DNA of 64,000 nt from Tretioscincus oriximinensis (lineage: Eukaryota; Chordata; Lepidosauria; Squamata; Gymnophthalmidae): NCBI GenBank assembly GCA_022410635.1, contig JAJVDF010000210.1, forward strand, positions 1,176,005-1,240,004, read 5' to 3'. Shown in pieces: positions 10,201 to 23,084 of the stretch (its first letter is position 1; each line of letters begins with the position of its first letter). A program made the position numbers and the translations under genes. Below the pieces are notes generated by a model. The model saw only the letters and a program-made list of their open reading frames with translations. It did no database searches and was not told the DNA's origin.

Positions 10201-10262
10201 AATTTAATTTATTTATAATGATATCCTGCTGCCTTACACCCATAGGCCTCAGAGTGGCCAAG
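10201..10262 (-). mobile_element. Family B LINE tail fragment
   Basis: TTTATTTATAATGATATCCT then CATAGGCCTCAGAGTGGCC is a diverged reverse complement of the family B 3' end. Confidence 0.45.
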
Positions 10263-10366
10263 AATAAAAGCAAAAATCAGAACGATTACTTTTAGACATT
10301 GTTTTAAAATTAACATACTAAAAGAACAGGTGTTCTAGCAGACCCAAATTTAAAATACTAGTTTTA

Positions 10367-10559
10367 GGCTGACCAGACTACCCCTTTTTTGGGTTTTGGG
10401 GTGCCTCATACTTTTTGCTGAGGAAAATTCTTTTCAAAATATATATATATATTTTTAAAAAATCTTTTTAAATTTTTTTCCTCCTCAGGAAAAACCGGGA
10501 GGCACCACAAAATCGGGTTTTCAACCCCCCACCTCCCAAAAGNGGTCATCTGGTCAGCC
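10367..10559. mobile_element. Family G hairpin MITE
   Basis: GGCTGACCAGACTACCCC at the left, GGTCATCTGGTCAGCC at the right. The arms contain the mirrored word GGGAGGCACCACAAAA and the centre is a TA repeat and poly-A/T. Confidence 0.8.
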
Positions 10560-10564
10560 TGTTT

Positions 10565-11735
10565 TAGCTTATCTTTAAAAAAATGTTTTGAAGATGGTTT
10601 CATCTCACTTTTTTACTGTTAGTTAAAACTTTAAGTATCAGAACCAGCAACTGTTTGCTTTTCAGGTAGTTTGCTCCTTATCAAAATAGGAATCGACTTT
10701 ATAATGGCCTGTGTCTTTCTTTAGGTTGCATTTTAAAGATAGGCTCATGGGGAGGATCACCAGATAAATCGGGACAACAGCACTACACTAGAGTGTAAAA
10801 AGGAAGCAATTTCAGTAGATGCAGTTTATAATGCTTGCAGTATCTGCTGAAACTTCTTTCTTTTTACACTCTTTAAGGGTGTAGCACTTCTGTTTTCTCC
10901 GGTACCCTTCCCCTGACTTTGTCTGGCAGACTCATACTGAACATAATGTATGGATCTGTGCTAGTGCAAAATGAAGTTATAATGCAACTTTTCCATTCAA
11001 CTCGTAAAGATACAGAAACCTCTTTTATCTTATTTAACCCTAGTTTGGAATGTTTCCAAATGCTTGTTTTATTTTTCCCTCTAACACTTACTGCATGATC
11101 CTTTGACATAAATTCAAACATATTACAGTGCTTCACTAATGTAGAAATTACAAACTACATTCAACACCANGGTCAATTTTCCTTCCATATCAGTGCCTTA
11201 TTAATTTGACATTTATCACCCCAATCACTTATCCTAAAATGTTTTCTACTTCATTTTAATTAACTTAAACTACCAATTTACTCTTTTAGAGTAAATTAAG
11301 AGGCCCATTCTGGCTGCCCCATTTACACATTCTGAAAATACTAGTTAATTAGGAATTCTCTCATCTGGATCCNTTTCTCATTGCAAGAAGAAGTGATTAG
11401 TTTAGGGCTAGATTTAGGGTTACTGTACAGAAAAGACAACAGGGATGCTGCATGTTTAATAAAAACAGGCAGACTCTGTGCTAGTTCTGGCTGCTACGCC
11501 ATAGGAGGAGTGGTTCGCTTGATTAGATATAGCAACCAAGATGTTCCATTGAAGCAAAACTGCCTCCGGAGGGACTACTGCCTTTAGCACATGGACATGA
11601 GATACAGCAACTTCTTCCGTATGTGTCTGTATGCCTCTTGTCTTTTCTCTAGTGCATGGAGTGTGGCAGAAGTAGTGGCAATGGCAACATNATAAAAGCA
11701 CTGCCCATGCTATATTATAAAGCTGTCCTCCTGTC
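10565..11735. other. Unassigned intergenic sequence
   Basis: No gene recognised. The frames at 10873-11136, 11381-11587 and 11456-11818 lack family features and overlap in both strands. Confidence 0.4.
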
Positions 11736-11737
11736 AC

Positions 11738-12051
11738 AAACCCAGGCNTTTTTCCTCTGCAGGAGGTGAGTTGGTGCGCTTTGCCTGACAGCAGACGAGA
11801 AAACCCCACCTCCAGCATTGGAGCAGCTACGGCACGCCCCGANGTTCCTTCCAGGACCCTGAAAGCGTTGCCGGGCTGCAGCCATCAGCTCTGACAGCTC
11901 CTTTTCCTTTAATATCCTGAATTTTTATATTCCCTGATGCAGCATCAGGGAATGTAAAAATCTGGGATTTTATCTTAAAACCCGGAGGGGACTATATTTT
12001 AGTCCCCCAAACCGGGATTGTCCCGCCTTCCCGGGACGTATGGCAACCCTA
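11738..12051. mobile_element. hAT-like element (family C), right part
   Basis: The right end reads CCCGGGACGTATGGCAACCC TA, and the interior (CCAGGACCCTGAAAGC, CATCAGGGAAT, GGGATTTTATC) aligns with the complete copy at 47654-48006. The left terminal repeat is not visible. A short palindrome CCCTGATGC/GCATCAGGG lies near 11933-11950. Confidence 0.6.
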
Positions 12052-12089
12052 TTTGCGTGCATCCCACACAGGGACATCGCGTTCCAGCT

Positions 12090-12242
12090 GCAGCTAGACA
12101 GACAGATAGATAGAAAGGTAGGTAGGTAGGCAGGCAGACAGTCAGGCAGAGAGAGAGACAGGTAGGTAGATAGGTCAGAAGATAGGTAGATGGATGGATG
12201 GATGGATGGATGGAGAGGCAGACAGGGAGGGAGGGAGAGAGA
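12090..12242. repeat. Compound tetranucleotide microsatellite
   Basis: Runs of GATA, GGTA, GGCA, GACA and GGAT units follow one another, including about seven perfect GGAT units near 12190-12212. Confidence 0.9.
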
Positions 12243-12244
12243 TG

Positions 12245-13260
12245 TAAAGTTGTCTAGAGCCTGTTGCGTAACCCGAAGAGCAAAGGGCTAATTCAACTCG
12301 CGGCTTTATATTACCAATTTAAATCTCAACGAAATCTGACGTGTACAACAAAGGCATCATGCATTCATGGGCAAGTTACACAGAGTAGGAAGGAAAAATA
12401 ACAATTTTGCATTTACAAATAATGAAAGGGAAAGCTTTCCATCTCTGCATGATCATATTGCTCAATGTTTTCTTCTCTCTTTCTCTCTCTCTTTTTAATA
12501 AAGTGCATGAGGCATGGGGGGGGGAGGGGAGTATAAAACTGGCAGCCAACTTTGTAAGTGGGAGGAAAAAACTGTTTTTGTGCTTATATAAGAGCAGTCG
12601 GCCTGAGACAGCAGAATTCTCTAGTGAAAGAGACAAAAGTCCTTGTATAATGCGTTTTCTGGGCTAAATCATGTGTTACTATAAATATTTAATACCATAA
12701 GTTGAAAAGGGCAAGTCTGGCGTGACCTTGGAAGCCTCAAGAGAGTGAAAAAGCACATATCCAGATCCAGAATGAGGCTTTAATCGGCTTTCCCCCTGTG
12801 NCCAGCTTCTAGTTCAGCAGTCCTTTCTGGTCTGTAACCTAATCTGCCTTTCTTTCATTCAAGCGCTTTCTGAACTCATGTGAAGTTGACAGAGCAAGCA
12901 GTTGTCCTGTTTCCCTTTTTTCATTTTCTGTTGGGAAGGAGGGNTGTGTCCCAGGCCCTAGAACTTTAACCTTGTCAAGGGAGTTAAATTCCTGCCCGGT
13001 TGCAAATTCAGACTGCCTTCAGCAGGCCAGAGGAAAATTTGGACTCTTGGTTTGATCCCACAATTGCCTCTTGCCATCCCTATCAGGATAACATTTCAGA
13101 ATCAGCCTGGGACCTTATATTTTCTGGCACTTCTCAATTTCATTTTGATTCTTATTTCTAGNATGAAGAATTATAGGAGCAAATGACAATATTGTTATAC
13201 AGGAAAACTAAGTTTCAGTGTTTTACACATATACAGGCAAAGCAACATTTGGATTGTTGC
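12245..13260. other. Unassigned intergenic sequence
   Basis: Includes a CT-rich run near 12472-12495 and a G run near 12519-12530. No gene found. Confidence 0.4.
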
Positions 13261-13261
13261 A

Positions 13262-13640
13262 TATTATTTGTTTGTTTATTCTTTTATCCTGCCATATATC
13301 CAAAGGNCTTAGGCTAGGTAACAACAATAAATACAGAGTGCAAAATAGACATTTGAAAACAATTGTACCTGAAAATGGAGAGCGGAAGATTCTTCAGCCA
13401 TAGAAATATCTTCAGAGATTTTGCGATATACCACACTGGGGAGACTATCAATAGTCTGGGGGCTACCACCCCAAAGGCCCTGTCATGGGTCCCTGCCCCT
13501 TTTGCTATTGAAAGTGGTGGTACAACNAGGAGGGCCTCCCCTGCAGGTCTTAATGCATGGGTAGGTTGAAAAGAGAGAAAGCACTCCTTTAGATATTTGG
13601 AGCCCAAGTCATTTTGTACAGCTGTCCTGGTGTGTTTTAA
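13262..13640 (-). mobile_element. Family B LINE 3' region
   Basis: On the minus strand this runs from the ORF end (words GGGCTACCACCCCAAAGGCC and CAAGGGGCAGGGACC-type sequence) to the 3' tail ATCCAAAGGNCTTAGGCTAG. It aligns with the coding end of the 33.1 kb copy in the opposite direction. Confidence 0.65.
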
Positions 13641-14201
13641 CTATTTCATGTTGTCAGCATAGGAATGGTAGTAATGCACATCAAATGCGTAATAACCACT
13701 CCCTAAAGTGCATTAATGTAGAGCTGATTAAACCACCCTACATGTGTAATAACTCTGGCTAATATACATTAGCAACCCCATATTTGCACATAGGGCAGAT
13801 CCACATAGAACACAGATGTGAAACAAAAATACATCCTGCAAAACATTTAGCAATTCAGCCTTCAGATCCCCTCCACATTGCCTCTGAAGTTCAAGCTTGC
13901 AACTTCGGTAGCATCTCCAAAGCTGTTCTGCAGAAGGGGCTGAAATTTGGGGGTGTGGGGCTGAATTTGAAGTCTTTGCTGATATGATTGAATGCAGTGT
14001 GGGATTGGCCAGCAGTTTGGCATTTACACATCGACAGACATACTACTTCGAATGTGGGTCTAATTGTTGAATGCAAACATGCACAGCTGTAGCTAAACCA
14101 CATTTAAGGCAGGTATGTGCAAAAAGGACCTAAGTTAAAGTTAACACCTTGAATAGAGCTCAGTAGCAAATTGGAGACTTTTCTGGATGCAGATGTCAGA
14201 T

Positions 14202-14202
<1 letters not shown>

Positions 14203-14270
<68 letters not shown>

Positions 14271-14271
14271 T
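14203..14271. repeat. (TAA)n microsatellite
   Basis: About 22 perfect ATA/TAA units. Confidence 0.95.
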
Positions 14272-15029
14272 TCTCAGAATAGGAACATGAATCTAAATCA
14301 AAATAGCAAGAGAAGAATAAAAAATTATGGTATTAAAAATAAGCTATAAAATGATATCTAAAAGAATCAACATAGAAGGTTCAAATAACCACCTGGCTCC
14401 TCCAAACATCTACCTGTTCAGTGGAAGGCCACTGGTGCTCCTAGGAGCTAATGATGATGTGCCTGGAGTATCCAAAGGTTCAACAGTATGCCCGACTGCT
14501 TTACGTATAATTTTACTTGGATTTTTTTTAATGCCTATTTTTTGTATGTGAATTGTCTGTCTGGGATGTTTTATTCTTCTCTTGCTTCAAACCTTGACAT
14601 GGGAAATATTCTCTTCACCAAAGTCTGAAAAGTTGTTTCAGAGCATATGGACAAAGCTGAATGAAACAAATCCAGCTTTGATAGCTTTTGAAATTCTGTT
14701 GAGCGTTTCAAAAATTCAAGTTTATAAGCATGTTGGGGTCTTGTTGTTTAATCTAAATGAAATGTGTCAGATTGTATCACTAAAGTATGCTTCTCCCTTC
14801 TCCGTCTCATTACTGTGAGTCTAGAATTGTGGAAGAACTGNCAGAGAAGTAAACCTGGAAAACTTGGGCCATGATCCTATATTAATACTTTGGTATATTT
14901 AACTTTTGGAATACATCACTCCAAATTTTTTTTTCTTTGCTGTTGGGTATCCTCAAATTGTGAGCAACACTTGCTTGCCTACATGGGCATCTCTGTGCAG
15001 TTTCCTTGGCAGAGATACAAAAGAAAGGG
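14272..15029. other. Unassigned intergenic sequence
   Basis: No gene or recognised repeat. Open frames of 74-78 codons are not supported. Confidence 0.4.
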
Positions 15030-15305
15030 AAGATGAATTGGTTTTTATATCCCACTTTTCTCAACCTGAAAAGAATCGAAGCGGCTTAAATAATCTGTTT
15101 TTCACTTCACAACAGGCGCTTTATGAAGTAGGTGGGGTTGAGAAAGCTGGCTTAGTATAGGACTGCAGACTTTGTATAGGATTGGGAGACTTCCAAATAA
15201 GAATCTAACATTTAATCACAAGATCAGAAGTAATCTGCCAGTGCCAACTTCTGTGGAGACGCTGGGATTGAACTCACAACCCCCTCCTCTACCAATGGCC
15301 TGTAG
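15030..15305 (-). mobile_element. Sauria-like SINE
   Basis: On the minus strand a tRNA-like head with a B box (GAGTTCAATCCC) is followed by the body and a tail that reads, on the plus strand, AATTGGTTTTTATATCCCAC then TTTTCTCAACCTGAAAAGAA. That tail is the BovB-like 3' end used by squamate Sauria SINEs. The family name is inference. Confidence 0.6.
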
Positions 15306-15309
15306 CCTA

Positions 15310-15476
15310 GGCTGACCAGATGACCCCTTTTTGGTGCCTCCCAGTTTTTTCTGAGGAATTTTTTTTCAATAAAAGATTTTTTTAATTTGTTTTTTTATTT
15401 TTTTTCCTCTGAAAAAAATGGGAGGCACCCCAAAAACGGGTTTTCAACACCCCCAAAATTGGTCATCTGGTCAGTC
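15310..15476. mobile_element. Family G hairpin MITE
   Basis: GGCTGACCAGATGACCCC at the left and GGTCATCTGGTCAGTC at the right, flanked by TA on both sides. It sits between two SINEs. Confidence 0.85.
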
Positions 15477-15527
15477 TATTGTAGCCATTCCCACCCACCC
15501 ACCAAAAACCTGTCCAGTTCTATTAGA

Positions 15528-15845
15528 AGAAGAAGAATTGAGTTTTTATAACCTGCTATTCTCCCCTGAAGGGACTCAAAGTGACTTACAAGGATATATT
15601 TTGCCCGAAGGCTTCCATTCTATCTTCCCACCAGCCTGTGGTGGTTTCCATTTATCGACTTGCCATCAGCTGCAATTTCTTGCAATTCCTGCTTTCAAAT
15701 AGCTGGGTTGGCTAGAGCTACAGGGTAGTGGAAGGTGCCCACCCCTCCCCACGTCCGACACAGGGGTTCAAAATTTGATCTCCCAGNTGAGAGAATGTCT
15801 CCTAAGCAACTGAGCCATTCTTGCTCAGTTGCTTAGTGGAAATTG
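15528..15845 (-). mobile_element. Sauria-like SINE
   Basis: The 3' tail (plus strand: GAGTTTTTATAACCTGCTAT, CCCCTGAAGGGACTCAAAGT) is followed by the body CTGTGGTGGTTTCCATTTAT and GGTTGGCTAGAGCTACAGG. The tRNA-like head at about 15765-15845 ends GAGCCATTCTTGCTCAGTTG. Confidence 0.65.
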
Positions 15846-15849
15846 CTCT

Positions 15850-17955
15850 CCACTAAAGCCAGAGCACTGGTGTGCCATTTAAATATTTTAGAGCATCCTT
15901 GGCAAAGCATCCAAATGCCTCTTCAGATCTCCTTTTGTATATGCTGAGTCATTAATGGCACTTTGAGAAAAGATCTGTAATGACTCAGCTCAGAGGGAGA
16001 GATGTTACCTAGAGAGGACAAGAGAGCACATACAGTGCATTGCTTATGGCAAAGCATTCTGCCTGTGAAATCAGATTTATGAGCTGTGCTGCATCTCACA
16101 GTACTTTTCAGAACATATTACCATCATCCAAAANCTGGAGGGGGATAGGCATGTGTTTATTTGTTATGCTAGACATTAGAAACTCAGCTAATGTCAAGTG
16201 TCTTCATATTCTCTTTGACGTTTGGACATTAATGCCAAGGTAAAGTCAAAACTAATACTGGTTTTTAAGAGAATTGAACTGTTATTCTGCCATGAAACTC
16301 ACTGGAAGATTGTGCCTTTCTGTAAGAGGTCTAGAGAAAGCCTCTCACTGGGATGTCTCCATAGTTCTGCAGATTCCAGCACTCCCTGGGATACAGATCT
16401 ATGCTTCTAAAATCTGATGTCTCTTCCCCACAATTGTTCATCTTTATGAGACTAAGGCTGCAGTCACACTATGTGAAAGAATGATTGCAAAGCTGTGTGA
16501 TTTTGTGCAGGATTCATTAAATCCAAATGGAAAGAACTTTTGCCATTCATCATTCGCAATGTCACACATTTTCTTAGCAGCATTCACTCCAAAAACCAAG
16601 CCAATTTGCGTTAAGTGCACTCTGGTGAATCTTGACTTTGGGCTTCAGTCATACAGCTGGTTATCCAATCAGAGGCCAGTCCTTGGGGAGGATTGGGGTC
16701 CATGGCAGCAATTTCTGCAGGTCTCCTCAGTGCTTCTGTTGTCTTTCAGTTTTGAATGTCCCTCTGCTACTCCAGCGCAAGACATCTGAACTCTTTCACA
16801 GGNAGCCAAAGGAACATGGAGACCCACCATGATCTTCTGCTGTGGACCCCTGACTTCGGTCTACTTCTAGCTCCAGGGCAATCTCTGCTTTTATCTAATG
16901 GAAACTTACATAAAGGCAGGGTTTTTTTTAAAAAAAAAAATATCACACCATCTATACTCACTGGCTCTGCAGATTCCCTCTTGCCCTATCAGACCACTGA
17001 TTCATAGTCACACTGGGGCAGGGCAACAGGGAAAATCCCCTTTGCTACTTTCCAATTTGGACACCCCCTTCCCCACCCCCAGTGTGAACGCAGCCTAAGT
17101 AATCCGTCAACAAAATCTGGATTATGTAGATTTAGTGATTCTTTCCTTATTACTTTACAGTGAATTACAATACTTTTTACTTATTGTAGAGTTAGGAAAG
17201 CTGTTTTGACAATTACTTTTATTTTGAAGTATAAATTACAGGAAACACTGCATTTCTTTATTTTTTTAAGCTACGTCCCATCAACTGTGACCTTTTTCAA
17301 GCATTTCATTGCTTTTATTTTCCAGTACACCATACAGAATATTTTGCACTCTATGGAGAATATGCTAGAGTTGAAGTATGAGCTATTTTGGGTTTCTTTT
17401 CTGAGAAGACGAGCATCTCGGCCCACTTAATGAACTATGCTGCTGTGCTTGTTTTAAATAGCATTTTAAAAAGAACAAGAGAAAACAACCCCTAAGAACT
17501 CTAATATTTGTGACACAGAAGAAGCATTTTTTTTCAAAGTATACAGCATGCATTCAGATGCTGTTGGGATGCAAAATCAAAACAAGACAAAAACAAGGGA
17601 ATAACACTGGGTAGCAAAGCATATCTTGGAAATGTCCACTAATCCTAATTAATCAGATTATTTTATAGTTAGTAATGGCCCAGTCACAGGCATTTGACCC
17701 TCAGGCCTTAAAAGAATGGTCTAAGGCTGCACTGGGGAAAAGAAGCTGTTTGGAAAATAGTGAAGTAGATCTAAATCCATTTTGCTGTTGGCCCTGTTTT
17801 AGCAGGTTAACAAGGTAGGGAAAGAGAGGAGCTATTTTCCCCCTGGATTAGTCAGTTCTTCAGGACTTCAGATTAAAATTATTTAATAGAGCAACATTTG
17901 AATGTCGTGTCATATTTTTTCATAAAAAGGCACCATAAAGTTTCTCAGGTATCTA
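15850..17955. other. Unassigned intergenic sequence
   Basis: AT-rich with no recognised repeat or gene. The frame 16481-16789 has no splice context and the poly-A/T tract near 16921-16940 is homopolymer. Confidence 0.4.
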
Positions 17956-17956
17956 G

Positions 17957-18125
17957 TTTGGGAAGCCAGTTTGATCTAATGGTTAGAATGTTGGACTCTT
18001 GCCTGGTAGTCCCTCAGTTCGATTCCATAGTCCTCCATGAAGCCAGCTGGCTGATATTGGGCAAGTTACAGTTCCTTAGAACTCTCAGAGTCACCTACTT
18101 CACCGGGTGTTTGTTGTGAAGTATG
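17957..18125 (+). mobile_element. tRNA-derived SINE (squamate type)
   Basis: Starts GGGAAGCCAGTTTGATCTAA, A box near TGGTTAGAATGTTGG, B box CAGTTCGATTCC, ending GGGTGTTTGTTGTGAAG. Confidence 0.75.
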
Positions 18126-18289
18126 AGCAACAAAAGCTCATTATTATTACCATTAAAATGATGANGATGATGTTAATAACTCTCCTTCCACCAAAGAGAG
18201 GCACAGTTTCAGATAAAATTTAGCTTAAAGACTATAAAAACAGTTACGGTACACAGGAGTGTCTGTTAAGATTGTAATCTAACGGGGGT

Positions 18290-18905
18290 TTGCTACCACG
18301 TTATTAGGTGTCAGCACATCAGAGGCAGCTGAATCATCAGGATATGGACACGTGTAGAATCTGACTCCCATCAAGAACTCACACAGAGGCCATAAGCTTA
18401 GATCAAGAGGCAAGATCTAGGAGGCCCACGTGGGTTATGGAACCTCCAGAGCACCCCTGTGTGCTGGTTTTTATTGACATTAGATCAGAAGGCGTGTACA
18501 AGAAAACAGACCTCAGAGAATGGGTGTTCCGAAGGTGTGGTTTGGGGCGGAACGGAGGTGGNCCCAGGTTGTGACACCTCTGTGACGTTTCTCCCTCCTC
18601 CCAAGGGGTGCAGCCTGTGTCAGGAAACTCCAAATATGGGTATGGTTTGGGTGGTACAAGATTTATCCCTTTAGCTGCCAGGACCTGTGACCGGTCGTTC
18701 ACCTCCTGGAGAGGTGATAGCCAGAACTTCCTCAGGGCTTCCAGACAATTGATTAATGCCATTAAGCCAAGGCTTCTGAGATAATGGGTGCACCTAGAGA
18801 TAATGGGTGCAGGTAAACATTGCAAAGATGGGTGTTGCTTCAGGGCAGGAAGAGAGATTAGCTCTCTTGCAATACCCTGTGCTGGAAAATTCCCCAAAAT
18901 TTTGC
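18290..18905 (-). mobile_element. Possible solitary LTR or other long repeat (weak)
   Basis: The block differs in composition from its surroundings, is mostly open on the minus strand (18897-18403) without known protein features, and has AATAAA on the minus strand at about 18470. It also has a tandem ATAATGGGTGCA pair near 18780-18810. I could not define TG..CA ends or a target duplication, so the LTR reading is a guess. Confidence 0.2.
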
Positions 18906-20365
18906 AGACATGAGGACTGGGCTTCTAGAGACCAATGCTTGTATATTTTTATATCAAATACATTTATGCCAATTAATATATACTAGTGGCTAACCCCGAC
19001 AGTAATCCCTGTGGTGACTTGCTCAGTTAGAAGAATTGAAAAGGAAGGCTATTAAACCTTTCTAAAGTGGGATACGTTTTCTAAAACTCTTGCAGTTTAA
19101 AAAGAGATGAGGCATAAGTTGAAGGGGACAGGAAGAAAGAACGCAGAAACAATACTGTGAAAGGCATTCATGTATAATTTGTGCCTGGTGCCTTTCCACA
19201 AGTTAGACACTCATGATTATGTGCTCATGGAAAATTTCATTGGCTGATAAATATATACTCAAGAGGCAAAAGGAAAGTTGCATTGTCATGAGAAGCATTT
19301 TAGAAAAGTACGTACTTCAAGTGTGCACAAAGTGCAGGGAGAAAAGAATTCCAGACATAGAAAGAAGTTGTCTAGAGATATCTCTGAGGCGACAAAAAAC
19401 CCAGCCGATACCGTGTTGACAATCCACGTGATCAGAAACACCATATAGAAATTGTCCAAACAAGGAAATCTGCTGTAGTTATAACTGTAGGAAGATAGGC
19501 TTTTTCTTTGTGAAGTAAACTAAAAGAATGAAAACTGGCTTTGCCCTTCTGAAAGATGTTTCAGTCATAAGCACACTGTGCTTGTGCAAACAGTCCTATC
19601 CTGCTAATACATCTGTCTTTATATAGACTTTCACATTTTGAAATGTATTTAAATACGGTGCAAAACCTACCATCTTCTGAATTTTGCACATGGACTTTGG
19701 TTCACCAAAGAAAATTAATTTCCTTTCCGAATCGTTGGAATGTCAAGCCCTCCAATATATAGTTTGATTAAGAGGTTTTTTGGGGGGTTACATTGTTTTG
19801 TTTCTGCCCCCTCCCCCTTTTACAGGATAAATGATATCAAAGAACATAAAAGGAGCCTAGTCCAGCATCCTATCCCACCCAGTGGCCCTCCAATTTCTAC
19901 TGAGCAGCATAAGAAAAAGACACAGAAAAAAACTTGACCTGCTTCTGACTCTTTATAAATGACTTCAGATACATCCTGACTCTAATATAATTGTTTTTAC
20001 TTGATTTTATGTGTGTATTTTCTGTTTGTAATATTGTATATAATCTGTTCTGGTCAGGAAGGAAATAAATGTAATAGAATCTTTGGGAAGGTCAAGGGCT
20101 GGATCCCCCCATCCACCCACCCTGGTTTTTTTGCCTTTCCAGAAGTAATGCTAAAAATTGCTTGAAAAAAATCCCTGTTCCACCTGTCCCCATAGCTGAT
20201 GGATACTGCTTTAACCAGACAAACGGTGGTATATGAAGAGTTTGACTTTCAGGAGAAGGAGCAATGGTAGGCATGAGAAATGGTTGCTTAGCATGTCCAG
20301 CACAGAAGTAAGCCATTTGTTGCAGGGGCTATTGTACTGTGCATTGACATCTGAAGAATAATGCC
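18906..20365. other. Unassigned intergenic sequence
   Basis: No gene seen. A short stretch near 19842-19900 (AAAGAACATAAAAGGAGCC, CAGCATCC) is a degenerate CR1 3' end on the minus strand. Confidence 0.4.
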
Positions 20366-20366
20366 T

Positions 20367-22565
20367 CATAAGAACATAAGAAGAGCCGCACTGGATAAGG
20401 CCACAGCCCATCAAGTCCAACATTCTGTGTCACACAGAGGCCCACCAGATGCAATGGGCAGCCCGAACAGAAGAAAGCAAAATATGCACCGGTTCATGAC
20501 TCCCTGCAAATCGCATCTCAGGAGTCCTGTCCGATGACCTTATGGGTGAAAAAATACTTTCCTTTGTCTGTTCTCACTTTTCTACCCAACAGTTTTAAGG
20601 AGTGCCCTCTGGTCCTTGTGTTGTGTGATAGAGAAAACATTTTTTCTCTATTCACCCTGTTGATCCCATGCATGATTTTGTACACTTCAATCAGATCACC
20701 TCTCAAACATCGCCTTTCGAGGCTGAAGAGGCCCAGACATTGCAGCCTGACTTCATAAGGGAGGTGCTCCAGACCCTTGATCATTTTTGTTGCCCTTTTC
20801 TGCACCTTCTCCAGTTCCAAAATATCCCTCTTGAGATGTAGTGACCAGAATTGAACACAGTATTCCAAATGTGGCCTCAACACAGATTTATAAAGAGGCA
20901 AAACAACATTTGCTGTTTTCGATTCCTTTCCTAATTATCCCCAACATGGAATTTGCCTTTTTTGCTGCTGCTGCACACTGGGTTGACATTTTCATTGAAT
21001 TGTCCACTAACACCTCAAGATCCTTTTCTTGCTCGGTCACAGAAAGCTTAGTTCCCATCAGGTGGTAGGAGTAGTTGGGGTCCTTTGCCCCAATGTGCAT
21101 GATCTTGCACTTGCTTAAATTGAAGTGCATTTGCCACTTTGATGCCCACTCACCCAATTTCAATAAATCACTGTGGAGTGCCTTACAATCATTTTCAGTT
21201 TTAACTACCCTGAAGAGTTTAGTGTCGTCAGCAAACCTGGCTACTTCACTATTCACCTCGGCATCCAGATCATTTATGAATATATTGAAAAGCAAGGGTC
21301 CCAGTACAGACCCCTGGGGTACCCNACTTCTTACCTCTTTCCACNCAGAGAACTGTCCATTTAATACTACCCTCTGTTTTATATCTTCTAGCCAGTTTCC
21401 AATCCAGGACAAAGTTTGTCCTCTTATACCATGACTGTGGAGCTTTTTTAGAAACCTTTGATGAGNGACTTTATCAAAAGCCTTCTGAAAATCTAGGGAG
21501 ACAATATCACCTGCATCCCCTGTATCTACATGTTTGTTAACACACGCAAAGAATTNTAGCAAGTTAGTAAGGCATGATTTACCTTTGCAGAAGCCATGCT
21601 GAGTTTCATTCAGCAATGCATGCGTCTCCATGTGTTTAGGAATTTTGTCCTTAATTATGGTTTCCAACACTTTACCTGGAACTGATGTTAAACTGATGGG
21701 TCAATAATTTCCGGGATCACCCCGGGATCCTTTTTTGAAGATTGGTGTTACGTTAGCTACCCTCCAATCTACTGGTACTATGCCTGACCTTAAGGAAAGA
21801 TTAAATATTTTGGTTAGAAGTTCAGCAATTTTGCATTTGAGTTCTTTAAGAATTCTTGGGTGAATGCTGCCTGGCCCTGGGGATTTATAAATGTTCAGCT
21901 TATTAAGGCTAGCAAGGACCTCCTCCCTTGTTATCTCTATCCAGTTTAATTCCTCTGGTGTTCTTTCTGAGAAAAGTAACTCTGTTGCAGGTAAATTCCC
22001 TCTGTCTTCTTCAGTGAAAACTGAAGCATAAAATTAATTTAACCTTTCTGCAATCTCCACGTCCTCCTTGATTATGCCCTTTTGCTATCTAGTGGTCTGA
22101 TTGTTTTCCTGGTAGGATTCTTATTTCTGATGTATTTGAAGAAGTCCTTATTTCTTTTAAAATTCTTTGCAATGTGCTCCTCAAAGTTTTTCTTTGCATC
22201 ACTGACTACCACCTTGCATTTGGTTTGCCATAGTTTGCGCTCCCTTCTGTTCTCCTCACTAGGATAAGCCTTCCACTTTTTAAATGAGTTTTTTTTTTTC
22301 ATTCTAATTACTTCCTTTACTGCAGAGGTAAGCCATACGGGTGTCTTCTTGGACTTGGCAGAACCCTTTCTTCTCTTGGGAATGCATTTTATTTGAGCTT
22401 CCANTATTNTATTTGCAAACNGTTTCCANGCTTTTTGAAGGAACTGAACTTTTCTCACTTTCCCTTTTAATTTTCTTTTTACCATTTTCCTCATTTTGGG
22501 AAAATTTCCTTTGTGAAAGTTAAAGGTTTCTGTTTTTGAACTGCTTGACAATTTTCTATCCACGT
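20367..22565 (-). mobile_element. CR1-type LINE, longest copy, with reverse transcriptase core
   Basis: Minus-strand frame 21670-20888 carries reverse transcriptase motifs in order: HGFCKGKSC, LDFQKAFDKV (motif A), VPQGSVLGPLLFNIFIND (motif B) and RFADDTKL (catalytic FADD, motif C). Upstream, 22569-22072 reads as the basic linker between endonuclease and reverse transcriptase (KTPVWLTSAVKEVIR, RERKLWQTKCK). The thumb region follows in 20901-20518 ([20 protein letters not shown]). The copy is truncated before the endonuclease, its frames are broken between 21670 and 22072, and about 170 bases of the ORF end (compare 2290-2455) are missing near 20530. The 3' terminal repeats lie at 20367-20385. 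Dead element. Confidence 0.9.
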
Positions 22566-22599
22566 TCAAGTTGAATGTTATTGTACGTATCTACATGTC

Positions 22600-22742
22600 C
22601 TTGTAGATCCTCTTCTTTCAGAGATGAAAGGAGTAAGGGCACATGGGGGTCTTCTTTGTGGTGGCTCTCAGGTTCTGGAATGACTTCCCTAGAGGCTCGC
22701 NAGGCACCTAACCTGTGCAGCTTTCAGCACCTGGTAAAAACC
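22600..22742 (+). mobile_element. Family B LINE fragment (split by insertions)
   Basis: GGGTCTTCTTTGTGGTGGCT, CTCAGGTTCTGGAATGACTT and TGCAGCTTTCAGCACCTGG match the coding end also seen at 52.2 kb. The element seems to continue at about 23022-23080 and 23705-23810, with a SINE and the GC-rich palindrome inserted in it. Confidence 0.6.
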
Positions 22743-22744
22743 AA

Positions 22745-22990
22745 GTACAGGCACAATTGGTACAGTCTCTAAGGAGACAATCTCTCATCTGGGAGATGGT
22801 GTTTCGAAGCCCTATATTAGACATGGGGAGGGGTGAGCACCTTCTTCTAGCCTGTAGCTGTAGTCAACTCAGCTATACAAAAGCAAGAATGGCAAGAAAT
22901 TGCAACAGACTGCAACTAGATAAATGGGAGCCACCACAGCCTGGTGGGAAGGTAGAAATAAGCCTTCGGGTAAAAAATAGCCTGTTCTCC
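22745..22990 (+). mobile_element. Sauria-like SINE inserted in a family B LINE
   Basis: Contains CAATCTCTCATCTGGGAGAT with the B-box-like GTGTTTCGAAGCCC, CTAGCCTGTAGCTGTAGTCA and GGGAGCCACCACAGCCTGGT, matching the 52925-53215 copy. The (CTCCTT)n run at 22985-23025 follows. Confidence 0.65.
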
Positions 22991-23084
22991 TTCTCCTCCT
23001 TCTCCTTCTCCTCCTCCTCCTCTACCCAGGCTTTTGACTCCTAGCTGTGTTTCTGTCCCATCAGGGAGGGAGGATGGCAGGGGT

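Noticed and set aside
12090..12242. Possible CRISPR-like or direct-repeat array
   Set aside because: It is a compound tetranucleotide microsatellite without spacers.
18403..18897. 164-codon minus frame as a gene
   Set aside because: No recognisable domain or splice context; more likely part of a repeat.
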